A DNA stretch of 64,000 bases from Chryseobacterium paludis (GCF_025403485.1 NZ_CP099966.1:1054001-1118000), one strand, 5' to 3'; shown: positions 55,029 through 63,801, counted from the stretch's first letter. Translations and numbers: made by a program. The notes: generated by a model from the sequence alone, not told the origin.

Positions 55029-55634
55029 ATGATAGCGGTCATTACCGGTGATATTATAAATTCGCAACATGCAGACACAGAAGTTTGGATCACCAAACTA
55101 AAGAATCTCCTGGAGAATTGGGGAAGCTCACCCCTAACATGGGAAATTTACAGAGGTGACGAATTCCAATTCAAATGTACTATCGATGAAGTTTTCTGGC
55201 GTTTTCTTGCCATAAAATCTATTATAAAAAGTCAGGAAAATTTAGATGTAAGAATGGCCATCGGTATCGGTGAAGAAAATTTTTCATCTGAAAAAATTAC
55301 GGAATCCAATGGAACGGCATATGTACATTCCGGAAGACTGCTTAATGGACTGAAGAGTGACGGAGATACTGTTGCTATTAAGACTTCTAATGAGGCGGTG
55401 GACAGAGATCTTAACATGCTCTTGAAGTGGTCATCCAAGGATTTTGATAACTGGACAATGGCTACAGCCGAAATTATTCATGAAATGATCATGAATCAAG
55501 ATATTACACAGGAAGATCTTGCCAAAAAATTTGCCATCTCACAATCCTCGGTAAGCCAGAGGTTAAAACGTGCAAATTATGACCTTATTATAGAAACTAA
55601 TCAATATTTTAGAAAGAAAATTTCAGAACTGTAA
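55029..55634 (+). CDS. SatD family protein with C-terminal HTH
   Basis: This 201-residue protein starts MIAVITGDIINS and has the central YRGDEFQFKCTIDEVFWRFLAIKSIIKS. These two acidic motifs recall the catalytic core of nucleotide cyclases. The C-terminal HTH (MNQDITQEDLAKKFAISQSSVSQRLKRANYDLI, residues about 157-190) is a DNA-binding helix-turn-helix. SatD takes its name from a Streptococcus mutans acid-tolerance locus. The next gene starts one base after its stop. Three phased palindromes in its promoter suggest it regulates itself; whether it binds or makes a nucleotide is unknown. Confidence 0.85.
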   Translation: MIAVITGDIINSQHADTEVWITKLKNLLENWGSSPLTWEIYRGDEFQFKCTIDEVFWRFLAIKSIIKSQENLDVRMAIGIGEENFSSEKITESNGTAYVHSGRLLNGLKSDGDTVAIKTSNEAVDRDLNMLLKWSSKDFDNWTMATAEIIHEMIMNQDITQEDLAKKFAISQSSVSQRLKRANYDLIIETNQYFRKKISEL

Positions 55635-55635
55635 A

Positions 55636-56331
55636 ATGATTTTCACTAAACTCATATTGGCACATTTACTCGGAGATTTTCTTCTTCAGCCAAATTCATG
55701 GGTTGCTGATAAAGAAAATCGTAAGCTGAAAAGCAAATATTTATACTTACATATTCTTATTCATACTGTTTTAACTTTCATTTTCCTTTGGGATCTGCAG
55801 CTTTGGTGGGTCGCTATTTTAGTGGGAGTTTCTCATTTTATTATTGATGTATGTAAGCTAAGTTTTCAAAATGTAAAAACAAAAAAAAGATGGTTTTTTA
55901 TTGATCAATTCCTTCATGTTTTGGTAATCGTTGGAGTTTCATTCTATTTTAAGGAATTCGACCTTAAAATTTTAGAAAATCAGGATTTTTTAAAAGTATT
56001 GATGGCTGTTTTATTTTTAACGACTCCATCATCTATTATCATTAAAATATTATTGTCTTCATGGACTCCGGTTGCTGAAGCACAAAACAATATACAAACC
56101 GAATCTCTTACGAGTGCCGGAAAATATATAGGGATCTTGGAACGTCTACTGGTATTCATTTTTATTTTAGTGAATCATTGGGAAGGCGTAGGTTTTATGG
56201 TTGCTGCAAAATCTGTTTTCAGATTCAGTGATCTTGCACAGGCCAAACAACGAAAGTTAACGGAGTATGTACTCGTCGGCACACTTTTAAGTTTTGGAAT
56301 GGCTGTTCTAACAGGAATTTTAATTAAATAA
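55636..56331 (+). CDS. DUF3307 family membrane protein
   Basis: This 231-residue polytopic protein starts with the family motif LILAHLLGDFLLQPNSWVADKE (residues 5-26), which carries His and Asp residues in the first helix. About five more helices follow, with HFIIDVCKLSFQNVKTKKRWFFIDQFLHV giving a second H/D-rich segment. These conserved residues hint at metal or nucleotide handling in the membrane, but no activity is known. It is co-transcribed with the SatD gene, a pairing also seen in other bacteria from memory. Confidence 0.85.
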   Translation: MIFTKLILAHLLGDFLLQPNSWVADKENRKLKSKYLYLHILIHTVLTFIFLWDLQLWWVAILVGVSHFIIDVCKLSFQNVKTKKRWFFIDQFLHVLVIVGVSFYFKEFDLKILENQDFLKVLMAVLFLTTPSSIIIKILLSSWTPVAEAQNNIQTESLTSAGKYIGILERLLVFIFILVNHWEGVGFMVAAKSVFRFSDLAQAKQRKLTEYVLVGTLLSFGMAVLTGILIK

Positions 56332-56364
56332 TTATAAATCTAACTATAAAAGACAATTTAGAAA

Positions 56365-57084
56365 ATGGAAAAGAAAGAAATGTTGTACGAAGGTAAGGCT
56401 AAACAAGTGTTTGCTACCGATAATCCTGATCAAGTAGTAGTGCGTTTTAAAGATGATGCTACCGCTTTTAATGCTCAGAAAAGAGGACAAGTTGATCTGA
56501 AAGGCGAAATGAACAACGCGATCACTACTTTGATTTTTGAGTATTTAAATGAAAAAGGGATTAAAACTCATTTCATTAAACAATTGGACGAAAGAGAACA
56601 ATTGGTAAAAAAAGTATCCATTATTCCTTTAGAAATGGTTGTAAGAAACTATTCTGCAGGAAGTATGGCTCAAAGATTAGGGGTAGAAGAAGGAATAAAA
56701 TCTCCGGTAACTATTTTTGACATCTGTTATAAGAAGGATGAATTAGGAGATCCACTAATCAATGATCACCATGCTGTTTTCTTAGGTGCAGCTACTTATG
56801 AAGAACTTGATGAGATGTATGAGTTAACTTCAGATATCAACGAAATTTTGATCGATCTATTTGATAAGATGAATATCATCCTTGTAGATTTCAAAATCGA
56901 GTTAGGTAAAACTTCAGATGGTGAGATCATCTTAGCCGATGAAATTTCTCCAGATACTTGTAGATTATGGGATAAGGACACTATGAAGAAATTGGATAAA
57001 GACCGTTTCCGTAGAGACTTAGGAGAAGTAACTGAAGCGTACGTTGAAATTTATAACAGATTGAAAACTTTACTAGGTAAATAA
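56365..57084 (+). CDS. purC: Phosphoribosylaminoimidazole-succinocarboxamide synthase
   Basis: This 239-residue, standard-length SAICAR synthase starts [39 protein letters not shown]. It has the [23 protein letters not shown] and [30 protein letters not shown] motifs. It ligates aspartate onto CAIR in purine synthesis. It starts 33 bp after the DUF3307 gene, close enough for read-through. purF follows after 127 bp. Confidence 0.96.
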   Translation: MEKKEMLYEGKAKQVFATDNPDQVVVRFKDDATAFNAQKRGQVDLKGEMNNAITTLIFEYLNEKGIKTHFIKQLDEREQLVKKVSIIPLEMVVRNYSAGSMAQRLGVEEGIKSPVTIFDICYKKDELGDPLINDHHAVFLGAATYEELDEMYELTSDINEILIDLFDKMNIILVDFKIELGKTSDGEIILADEISPDTCRLWDKDTMKKLDKDRFRRDLGEVTEAYVEIYNRLKTLLGK

Positions 57085-57160
57085 TTTCAGTCAGTAGATC
57101 TCAGATGCTGTATAATAGCCTCTGATTTATTCATTACAGAAAAGTTTAAAATTATAATTT

Positions 57161-57200
57161 GAAGTTAACTTAGACTTAATTTTAAGATCTAACTTCTAAT
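57161..57200. repeat. Inverted repeat between purC and purF
   Basis: GAAGTTA (57161-57167) is mirrored by TAACTTC (57190-57196) within TCTAACTTCTAAT (57188-57200), similar in sequence to the repeat before the efflux channel gene. Confidence 0.4.
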
Positions 57201-57211
57201 ATTTAGAAAAA

Positions 57212-58705
57212 ATGGAAAGTTTAGACATTCATAAAAGTGAATATTTAAAACAGTTTAAAAACCAGGCCTACGGTAGGAATCTTTTCAGAACGAATGAAGA
57301 AGAAAGACTTGATGCTCCCAATGAGGAGTGTGGGATTTTCGGATTATATTCTGATAATGATCTGGATACGTTCTCTCTTTCTCAGTTCGGGCTTTTTGCA
57401 TTACAGCACAGAGGCCAGGAAGCTTGTGGTATTTCCGTTCTGAAAGACGGAAGGATCAACAATATGAAAGATGAGGGATTGGTTTTAGATGTTTATAAAG
57501 ATATTCAGAATCCTGAAGCTTTTATGGGAAATTCTGCAATAGGGCATACTCGTTATACCACTGCAGGAGACAAAAAGAAGTACAATTTTCAGCCATTTTT
57601 CGCGAAAAACGAATATGACCAGATTATACTTTCGATTGCACATAACGGTAACTTAACCAATGCGAAAGAATTAAAAGCTGAATTGGAAGCTGAAGGAGTT
57701 GTTTTCAGAGCAACTTCTGATTCTGAAGTAATATTGAGATTAATTCAAAAAAATCTTGATTTAGGATTAAGAGGAGCAATCAAAGCAACTATGGAAAAGA
57801 TCGAAGGAGCTTATTCTGTAGTAGGAATGACGAGAAATAAATTCTTTGCATTCAGAGATTTCAATGGGATCAGACCTTTAGTATTAGGAGCTATTGATGA
57901 GAAATCATATGTAGTAGCTTCTGAATCTGTAGCTCTTGATGCTGTTGGAGCACAATATGTCCGTGATATTTTACCTGGAGAGATCGTATATACGAATGAG
58001 AATGAAACTGGATTACATTCTTATATGGTTAATGATAAAGGAAGACAGAGAATCTGTTCTTTTGAATATATTTATTTTGCAAGACCCGACTCTACATTAG
58101 AAAATATTAATGTTTATGAGATCAGAGAAAAGTCTGGTGAGAAAATTTGGGAGCAAGCACCTGTAGATGCCGATTTAGTAATTGGAGTTCCAGATTCTGG
58201 AGTACCAGCTGCAATTGGTTTTTCTAAAGCATCAGGAATACCTTTCCGTCCAGTTTTGATCAAAAACAGATATATTGGTAGAAGTTTCATTGTTCCTACT
58301 CAGGAAATGAGAGAAAGGATTGTCAATTTAAAGTTGAATCCTATCATTTCTGAGATCAAAGGAAAAAGGGTAGTGATCATCGACGATTCTATCGTCCGTG
58401 GTACTACTTCCAAAAGATTGGTTAAGATCTTAAAAGACGCCGGTGTAAAAGAAATCCACTTTAGAAGTGTTTCACCACCTATCATCGCACCTTGTTATTT
58501 AGGAATTGATACACCGTCTAAAGATGATCTGATTTCTGCAAATATGACAACAGAACAGCTTAGAGATTATTTAGGAGTTGATTCTTTAGAGTTTTTAAGT
58601 ACCGACAATCTTAAGGAGATTTTAGGTTCTTCTAATCATTGCTTTGGATGTTTTACAGAAGAATATCCTGTAGCAAAAGGAGAGGAATTAGAACTGTTTA
58701 ATTAA
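57212..58705 (+). CDS. purF: Amidophosphoribosyltransferase, iron-sulfur type
   Basis: This 497-residue enzyme makes phosphoribosylamine, the committed step of purine synthesis. The glutaminase nucleophile is C40 in EECGIFGLYS; the 39 residues before it are a propeptide to be removed. LQHRGQEACGISV, the PRPP loop VVIIDDSIVRGTTS, and the C-terminal CFGCF with other cysteines (QRICSFEY, APCYLGID) fit the Bacillus-like form with a 4Fe-4S cluster. A terminator follows. Confidence 0.96.
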   Translation: MESLDIHKSEYLKQFKNQAYGRNLFRTNEEERLDAPNEECGIFGLYSDNDLDTFSLSQFGLFALQHRGQEACGISVLKDGRINNMKDEGLVLDVYKDIQNPEAFMGNSAIGHTRYTTAGDKKKYNFQPFFAKNEYDQIILSIAHNGNLTNAKELKAELEAEGVVFRATSDSEVILRLIQKNLDLGLRGAIKATMEKIEGAYSVVGMTRNKFFAFRDFNGIRPLVLGAIDEKSYVVASESVALDAVGAQYVRDILPGEIVYTNENETGLHSYMVNDKGRQRICSFEYIYFARPDSTLENINVYEIREKSGEKIWEQAPVDADLVIGVPDSGVPAAIGFSKASGIPFRPVLIKNRYIGRSFIVPTQEMRERIVNLKLNPIISEIKGKRVVIIDDSIVRGTTSKRLVKILKDAGVKEIHFRSVSPPIIAPCYLGIDTPSKDDLISANMTTEQLRDYLGVDSLEFLSTDNLKEILGSSNHCFGCFTEEYPVAKGEELELFN

Positions 58706-58726
58706 TTGTTTACATTAAATAAAAAA

Positions 58727-58756
58727 AAAGGTCAGATATAATTATCTGGCCTTTCT
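58727..58756 (+). terminator. Terminator of purF
   Basis: AAAGGTCAGATA pairs with TATCTGGCCTTT (one G-T pair) around a TAAT loop, then CTTATT. Confidence 0.75.
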
Positions 58757-58891
58757 TATTCTGTAAAACATAAATCCAAACTTGAGGGCTCAACTTTTTT
58801 GTTTTTTCATATAAATGTAGCAAAAGCTTAATATTCCTGTATTACATAGTGTACAAGTAAGTTTTAATTTTGTAAAATGAAAATTCAGGAT

Positions 58892-59839
58892 ATGAAACAC
58901 ACATTTTTCACAGCTATTTTTCTTGTATTTGTTCAATTGTATTCTGCTCAATCTTTCGATAAGCAGGCACACCGTGGAGGCAAATCTTTATACCCGGAAA
59001 ATACAATCCCGGCTATGAAGAATACATTAAAAATGGGTATTACCACACTTGAAATGGATTTAGCCATTACAAAGGATAAAAAAGTAATTCTTTCCCATGA
59101 TGCTTTTCTTTCACCTGAACTGGTAACAAAGCCTGATGGAACCTATATTCCCAAAGACTCTGGTTTTTACTATAAAATTTATGATATGTCTTATGCGAGA
59201 ATTCAAACATTTGATGTAGGCTTAAAAAAACTTGACAATTATCCTGATCAGAAGAAAATGAAGGTACAGAAACCTCTTTTTTCAGAGGTAATAGATGCAT
59301 GTGAGACTTATTCCCGAGAGTTGAAAAGACCTTTGCCCTTCTATAATATAGAAACTAAAACCCGTCCTTTCTCTGATAATATCTTTCACCCTGAACCAAA
59401 AGAATTTGTGGATCTGATGATGAAGGTTATCTTAGAAAAAAAGATTCAAGATCGCGTTATTATTCAATCTTTTGATCCAAGAACACTTGAAATTATCCAT
59501 AAAGAATATCCTAAAATAATGACGGCTTTACTGGTTGAAAAAGTTGATGATAAAAAGATCGCACAACAACAGTATTACTTTAAAAACATACCAGCAGAGA
59601 AATTCAAACTATACCCGAATCATCTTAATGGTGTATCCGGAGATATGAAGTTTCTAAGCTTTATTCCTACTATCTACAGTCCGGATCAGTCTCTTGTTAC
59701 TCCTGAATTGGTGAAGGAATGCCATACAATGGGGATGAAAGTTATACCATGGACCGTTAATACTAAAGAGAGATTAAAGGAACTAAAAGGTATGGGAATA
59801 GATGGATTGATTAGTGATGATCCACGAATATTTGAATAA
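58892..59839 (+). CDS. Secreted glycerophosphodiester phosphodiesterase
   Basis: A 315-residue protein with signal peptide (KHTFFTAIFLVFVQLYSAQS) and a GDPD domain. The catalytic HRGGKSLYPENTIPAMK carries His and Arg, TTLEMDLAITKDKKVILSHDAFL is the metal site, and FDPRTLEIIHKEYP and WTVNTKERLKELKGMGIDGLISDDP follow. It hydrolyses glycerophosphodiesters to glycerol-3-phosphate. The ATG at 58892 was preferred over 58877, because a TAATTTTG -7 box ends at 58872 and would leave the first ATG at or before the transcript start. Confidence 0.9.
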   Translation: MKHTFFTAIFLVFVQLYSAQSFDKQAHRGGKSLYPENTIPAMKNTLKMGITTLEMDLAITKDKKVILSHDAFLSPELVTKPDGTYIPKDSGFYYKIYDMSYARIQTFDVGLKKLDNYPDQKKMKVQKPLFSEVIDACETYSRELKRPLPFYNIETKTRPFSDNIFHPEPKEFVDLMMKVILEKKIQDRVIIQSFDPRTLEIIHKEYPKIMTALLVEKVDDKKIAQQQYYFKNIPAEKFKLYPNHLNGVSGDMKFLSFIPTIYSPDQSLVTPELVKECHTMGMKVIPWTVNTKERLKELKGMGIDGLISDDPRIFE

Positions 59840-59874
59840 ACTTTTACCTTATTTTTACTTTCTTGATTCAATAG

Positions 59875-59907
59875 AAATGGCTGGAAGAAGTTCTTCCAGC
59901 CATTTTA
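59875..59907. terminator. Bidirectional terminator between GDPD and barrel array
   Basis: AAATGGCTGGAAGAA and TTCTTCCAGCCATTT form a near-perfect 13-15 bp stem with a very short loop. Confidence 0.85.
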
Positions 59908-59953
59908 CAATGCAAAAAGCTGCATTTTATGGTTAAAAAATTGGTTGTGGTTA

Positions 59954-60661
59954 TTAAAACTTATAGTTCAAACCTAACTGAAATGCTCTGTTGTTGTTTT
60001 CAGCTGCAGGTCGGTTATTATCAATCTTAGTTAAACTGTTAACATATCTTGCGTTAATTCCTAAATTAGGAGTAAAGTAGTAACCAAGACCAATACCTAA
60101 ACCGAAATTGAATTTGTTGATGTTATCTTTATCAATGGTTTCAGAAGTAGATTCTCTCTGAGTAGTGGTTACACCTGCTGTAGTACTTGTAACAGTTGTT
60201 TCACCTTTGTTTTTTCCGTTGATGAAATAACTGAACTCAGGACCAGCTTCGAAATAAAAATTATCTACTGGTTTAAACTGTACCATTAATGGAACTGAAA
60301 TATAATTCAATGTAGTTTTAAAATCCGACTGTCTTTTTACAGTTGTAGCACCTGTTGTAACTTCAGAAGAAGAAAGAACACTCTTTGCCCCTAATTGGTT
60401 ATACAATACCTCCGGTTGTAAACTAATTTGTTTAGATAATGGGATATTTACGAAAGCACCTGCATTAAATCCTATTTTCTGATTGTTTGCACTTAATTTT
60501 TGCTGACTGAAATAAGCAGAAGTTGCCCCTGCTTTAATACCAAATCTAATAGGTTCCTTTTCCTTATTAACGGTGGTAATAGTAGTCGTTGTCGTTTGTG
60601 TTTCTTGAGCGAAAGCTAATGAGCCAGCAACTATTGCTAGTCCTAGAAATAACTTATTCAT
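59954..60661 (-). CDS. Outer-membrane beta-barrel protein (PorT-like), paralogue A
   Basis: This 235-residue protein has a signal peptide (KLFLGLAIVAGSLAFAQ) and an 8-strand barrel pattern: IRFGIKAGATSAYFS, the FNAGAFVNIPLSKQISLQPEVLYNQLG motif, LNYISVPLMVQFKP, FYFEAGPEFSYFI, FNFGLGIGLGYYFTPNLGINARYVNSLT and AFQLGLNYKF at the end. It belongs to the outer membrane beta-barrel (OMP_b-brl) family. It is the longest of the four paralogues, with an extra Thr-rich loop. A sigma-54-like promoter precedes it. Confidence 0.88.
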   Translation of the reverse strand: MNKLFLGLAIVAGSLAFAQETQTTTTTITTVNKEKEPIRFGIKAGATSAYFSQQKLSANNQKIGFNAGAFVNIPLSKQISLQPEVLYNQLGAKSVLSSSEVTTGATTVKRQSDFKTTLNYISVPLMVQFKPVDNFYFEAGPEFSYFINGKNKGETTVTSTTAGVTTTQRESTSETIDKDNINKFNFGLGIGLGYYFTPNLGINARYVNSLTKIDNNRPAAENNNRAFQLGLNYKF

Positions 60662-61200
60662 AATTTAATTTTTTAATTTTACTATTTCTTTTCGCCTGGA
60701 TTATTCATTCAGACTCGATGTATTTTGCAAAAGGCTTGCCATAATTATAATTTGATGATTTGCAGTAAGATATGTCAAGAAGCGCCTATTTAAAACAATC
60801 TTCAATATTACACTTGAGGGGGATTTTTTTAGTTAATTTCAATTGTTTGGTTAAATTTTTAAGTTAAATTCAATTGAAAAAAAATATGTGCATTTTTTGA
60901 AATATTTTTTAATATTATCTTTATTCATCGATCATTGCCATGCTTTTTCTTATAAATGTTATAGTTTAATGTTTAAATCTACGATGCCAAATACTTTATT
61001 TACTTATCATTTATGGTTACTTTATTACATTTTAATAAAACAAATAGCATTAAATAATATAAAGATTATCTGTTAATTCTTATAATAGAAGTATCAAATC
61101 ACAGATCTTCATGAAACAATGTACAGTGGTTTTAAAAGAATATGAGAGAATAGAAGAATAGAGTATTAATGAAAATAAAAAGAATGTCAACTTATAGAAT
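60662..61200. other. Long AT-rich intergenic region in the barrel array
   Basis: No gene is supported in this stretch. It holds the sigma-54-type promoter of paralogue A near its left end; the remainder is AT-rich with short runs of T and no clear motif. A 62-codon frame at 60888-61076 has no promoter or family pattern. Confidence 0.5.
60726..60742 (-). promoter_or_regulatory. Sigma-54-type promoter of paralogue A
   Basis: ATGGCAAGCCTTTTGCA on the minus strand has GG and GC exactly 10 bases apart, the -24/-12 geometry of RpoN promoters, 65 bp before the ATG. Confidence 0.6.
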
Positions 61201-61238
61201 AAAAAACCGGTTAGATTTAAGTAAATCTAACCGGTTAT
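61201..61238 (-). terminator. Terminator of paralogue B
   Basis: AACCGGTTAGATTTA (61205-61219) pairs with TAAATCTAACCGGTT (61222-61236), followed on the minus strand by a T run. The core GGTTAGATTTA is shared with the terminator at 62601. Confidence 0.85.
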
Positions 61239-61256
61239 ACCGTAATTAAAACAGTG

Positions 61257-61817
61257 TTATTTGTTGAATTTGTAAGTAAGACCTACTTGGAATACATTAT
61301 TTTTTCCATCAGCTTGAAAACCATTTACTTCTTTAGTAATATTAGTAACACCTGCTACATATCTTAAATTAACACCAATGTTTTTGGTAAAGAAATATCC
61401 TGCACCTAATCCTATACCAAAATCAAAACTTTTAAGAGCATCCTTAACATCTACTGATACGGATTGTCTTTTAAGAGTGGAATCGATCAGGAAACTGAAT
61501 TGCGGTCCTGCCTCGAGGTAAAGCTGTGGGGTAGCATTATATTGGAACATTACCGGAACTGAAATATAACTTAAATTCAACTTTCCATTACCATTTCCAT
61601 CTTCTTTTGTTCCTATCCCATTATATAATATTTCAGGCTGTACACTAAAACTTGAAGCAACAGGGACGTTCATTAAAACACCTCCGTAAAATCCAGCTTT
61701 TGCTTTAGTATCATCACCAGAAACCGTAGAAATGTTAAGACCGGCTTTAACTCCAAATGTTTGAGCAAATGTTAGCGAGCTTGCAACAACTGCTAATCCT
61801 AATAATAATTTTTTCAT
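61257..61817 (-). CDS. Outer-membrane beta-barrel protein (PorT-like), paralogue B
   Basis: This 186-residue barrel has signal peptide KKLLLGLAVVASSLTFAQ and repeats of FGVKAGLNISTVSG, KAGFYGGVLMNVPVASSFSVQPEILYNGIGT, LNLSYISVPVMFQYNATPQLYLEAGPQFSFLID and FDFGIGLGAGYFFTKNIGVNLRYVAGVTN. It is most similar to paralogue C next to it, nearly colinear throughout, so the two probably arose by recent duplication. A strong match to a sigma-54 promoter is upstream. Confidence 0.88.
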   Translation of the reverse strand: MKKLLLGLAVVASSLTFAQTFGVKAGLNISTVSGDDTKAKAGFYGGVLMNVPVASSFSVQPEILYNGIGTKEDGNGNGKLNLSYISVPVMFQYNATPQLYLEAGPQFSFLIDSTLKRQSVSVDVKDALKSFDFGIGLGAGYFFTKNIGVNLRYVAGVTNITKEVNGFQADGKNNVFQVGLTYKFNK

Positions 61818-61850
61818 AGTTTAATTTGTTTTTTAATCTTAGCTATTTTA

Positions 61851-61867
61851 TGCAAATTTCTTGCCAA
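61851..61867 (-). promoter_or_regulatory. Sigma-54-type promoter of paralogue B
   Basis: TTGGCAAGAAATTTGCA on the minus strand, GG-N10-GC, is an almost ideal RpoN consensus, 34 bp before the ATG. Confidence 0.7.
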
Positions 61868-61963
61868 AAAATGTTAAAATAGTTAAAATATACATGTAAT
61901 TTCTTAAAATTAATGATTGGAACCTAAGTTGTTTTATAAAAATTCAAAATTTAATTCTGAAGT

Positions 61964-62521
61964 TTATTTGAATTTATACACTAATCCTATCTGGAAAACA
62001 TTATTTTTTCCTTTAGGTTGCATACCTCCAATTTCTTTGATAACATCTCCAACACCAGCTATATATCTTGCTGTAAGACCAAGGCTTGGGATAAAAAAAT
62101 ATCCTGCGCCGATACCAATTCCAAAGTCAAAACTTTTAATATAATCCTTTCCGTCTACTGACGTTGAGCCATTTTTAAATTTAGAATCAATCAGAAAGCT
62201 AAATTGAGGACCCGCCTCAAGATAAAATTGTGGAGTAGGGTTGTATTGAAACATAACAGGAACTGAAATGTAATTCAAGTTGGTTTGAAGATCATTATCC
62301 CCTTTAACCTTAGTCCCTATACCGTTGTATAAGATTTCTGGCTGAACACTAAAATGGGATGCAACAGGAACGTTCATAAGGACGCCACCATAAAATCCTG
62401 CTTTTGCTTTAGAATCACTGGTATTGATCGTTGAAAGATTGAGACCTGCCTTTACTCCAAATTTCTGAGCAAAGAATAAAGAACTTGAAATGACAGCTAA
62501 ACCTAGTAATAATTTTTTCAT
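61964..62521 (-). CDS. Outer-membrane beta-barrel protein (PorT-like), paralogue C
   Basis: This 185-residue barrel has signal peptide KKLLLGLAVISSSLFFAQ. Its mature sequence follows paralogue B closely (KFGVKAGLNLSTINTSD, GGVLMNVPVASHFSVQPEILYNGIGTKV, ISVPVMFQYNPTPQFYLEAGPQFSFLID). The main differences are in loop residues, the parts exposed outside the cell. It has its own terminator and sigma-54-like promoter, so the array is not a simple operon. Confidence 0.88.
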   Translation of the reverse strand: MKKLLLGLAVISSSLFFAQKFGVKAGLNLSTINTSDSKAKAGFYGGVLMNVPVASHFSVQPEILYNGIGTKVKGDNDLQTNLNYISVPVMFQYNPTPQFYLEAGPQFSFLIDSKFKNGSTSVDGKDYIKSFDFGIGIGAGYFFIPSLGLTARYIAGVGDVIKEIGGMQPKGKNNVFQIGLVYKFK

Positions 62522-62554
62522 AGTTTAAATTTTTTTTAAAATTTAAACTATCGG

Positions 62555-62571
62555 AGCAAGTACCTTACCAA
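62555..62571 (-). promoter_or_regulatory. Sigma-54-type promoter of paralogue C
   Basis: TTGGTAAGGTACTTGCT on the minus strand keeps GG-N10-GC, 34 bp before the ATG. Confidence 0.55.
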
Positions 62572-62598
62572 TGGAGTAGAACTATTGAAAATATATGA

Positions 62599-62636
62599 AA
62601 AATGGTTAGATTTAACCAGTAAATCTAACCATTTTA
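62599..62636 (-). terminator. Terminator of paralogue D
   Basis: AATGGTTAGATTTA (62601-62614) pairs with TAAATCTAACCATT (62620-62633). On the minus strand a T-rich tail follows. Confidence 0.8.
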
Positions 62637-62675
62637 TTGAAATCAAAATTTGTTATCTGAATGTGTTTCTTAAGC

Positions 62676-63320
62676 TTATTTGAATTTGTAAGCTAAACCT
62701 ACCTGGAATACATTATTTCTTACTGCATCAGATCCACTAGGTCTGTTTTTAGCTACATCTGTTAATCCTGCTACATATCTTGCTGTAACACCAAAGTTTG
62801 GAGTAAAGTAATATCCTGCACCTAGACCAATACCAAAATTAAAGGTATTTAAATTATCTTTATAATTATCGGTCGTAGATGAGTTACCATTACTTTCATT
62901 TTTCACTTTATTTTTGGCACTAACCATTAATCCAAATTCAGGTCCTGCTTCTACATAAAGATTAGGAATAAAATTATACTGGAACATTACCGGTACAGTA
63001 ATATAATCTAATTTTGTTGAAGCTGAATATTTAGTACCTAATACAGTATAATCAGTTTTATTACCATACTGAGAATAAAGAACCTCAGGTTGGATACTGA
63101 AAGAACTTGCAATTGGGATATTTGCAAATACACCAGCATTAAAACCTATTTTAGATTTTTGATCATCCAAACCATTATCTTTAGAAAGAGATGAAACGTT
63201 CATACCTCCCTTAACACCAAATGTAACTGGGCTTGAAGATGAAGTAGAAGTTGATGTTGTTTGCTGAGCAAATGCGAATGAACTTGCAGTTACTGCTAAT
63301 CCTAAAATTAACTTTTTCAT
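62676..63320 (-). CDS. Outer-membrane beta-barrel protein (PorT-like), paralogue D
   Basis: This 214-residue barrel has signal peptide KKLILGLAVTASSFAFAQ followed by a Ser/Thr-rich linker (QQTTSTSTSSSS) and the family strands FGVKGGMNVSSLSKD, FNAGVFANIPIASSFSIQPEVLYSQYG, YITVPVMFQYNFIPNLYVEAGPEFGLMV and FGIGLGAGYYFTPNFGVTARYVAG. It is more like paralogue A than B or C. Its upstream element keeps the -24 half of a sigma-54 promoter but has GA instead of GC at -12. Confidence 0.88.
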   Translation of the reverse strand: MKKLILGLAVTASSFAFAQQTTSTSTSSSSPVTFGVKGGMNVSSLSKDNGLDDQKSKIGFNAGVFANIPIASSFSIQPEVLYSQYGNKTDYTVLGTKYSASTKLDYITVPVMFQYNFIPNLYVEAGPEFGLMVSAKNKVKNESNGNSSTTDNYKDNLNTFNFGIGLGAGYYFTPNFGVTARYVAGLTDVAKNRPSGSDAVRNNVFQVGLAYKFK

Positions 63321-63746
63321 AACTTTAATTTTTTAATATTTTACTTTCTTAATTTTAAATTTTACTACTGTCAATTTTCCGTTGACGGGGAGTATCTTTC
63401 AAATTGGATGCCAAAGAATGAAATATGACAAAAATCAGGTAGGCTAAAACAAAGGAAATGATCATGATCCAAACTCAAATCATTGATTATCAGATGATAA
63501 TTTACATTAAACAAATGTTTGTTTAACACAACTTAAAAATCACTTAAATTTAACTATACCTTAATTTTTGTAAAAAAAATACTAGTAATCGCGAAAATCA
63601 CTTGCTATTTTAATAAATCCTTTTAGACTTTACTTATTGTATGAAAGGTTAATGCTGATCTATGTGATATATGATAAATAGGGTTCAATGTCCGTTAGAA
63701 GTCCATGTATTGGTGTTATCTTTTCACTATGCTCAAATAAATTCTA
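63321..63746. other. Intergenic region upstream of paralogue D
   Basis: It holds TTGGCATCCAATTTGAA (63414-63398, minus strand), a degenerate -24/-12 element. Nothing else is recognisable before the aroB terminator. Confidence 0.5.
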
Positions 63747-63778
63747 TAAAAAAATCCCGATTTTTACAATCAGGATTC
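63747..63778 (-). terminator. Terminator of aroB
   Basis: AATCCCGATT (63753-63762) pairs with AATCAGGATT (63768-63777), one mismatch; T run on the minus strand. Confidence 0.7.
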
Positions 63779-63801
63779 TACTTTATATTCTCAAAAAGCT
63801 T

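Noticed and set aside
58790..58972. Minus-strand 60-codon frame between purF and the GDPD gene
   Set aside because: It overlaps the GDPD promoter and signal peptide and has no family pattern.
60888..61076. A 62-codon plus-strand frame in the gap of the barrel array
   Set aside because: AT-driven composition, no promoter, no family pattern and no neighbour on that strand.
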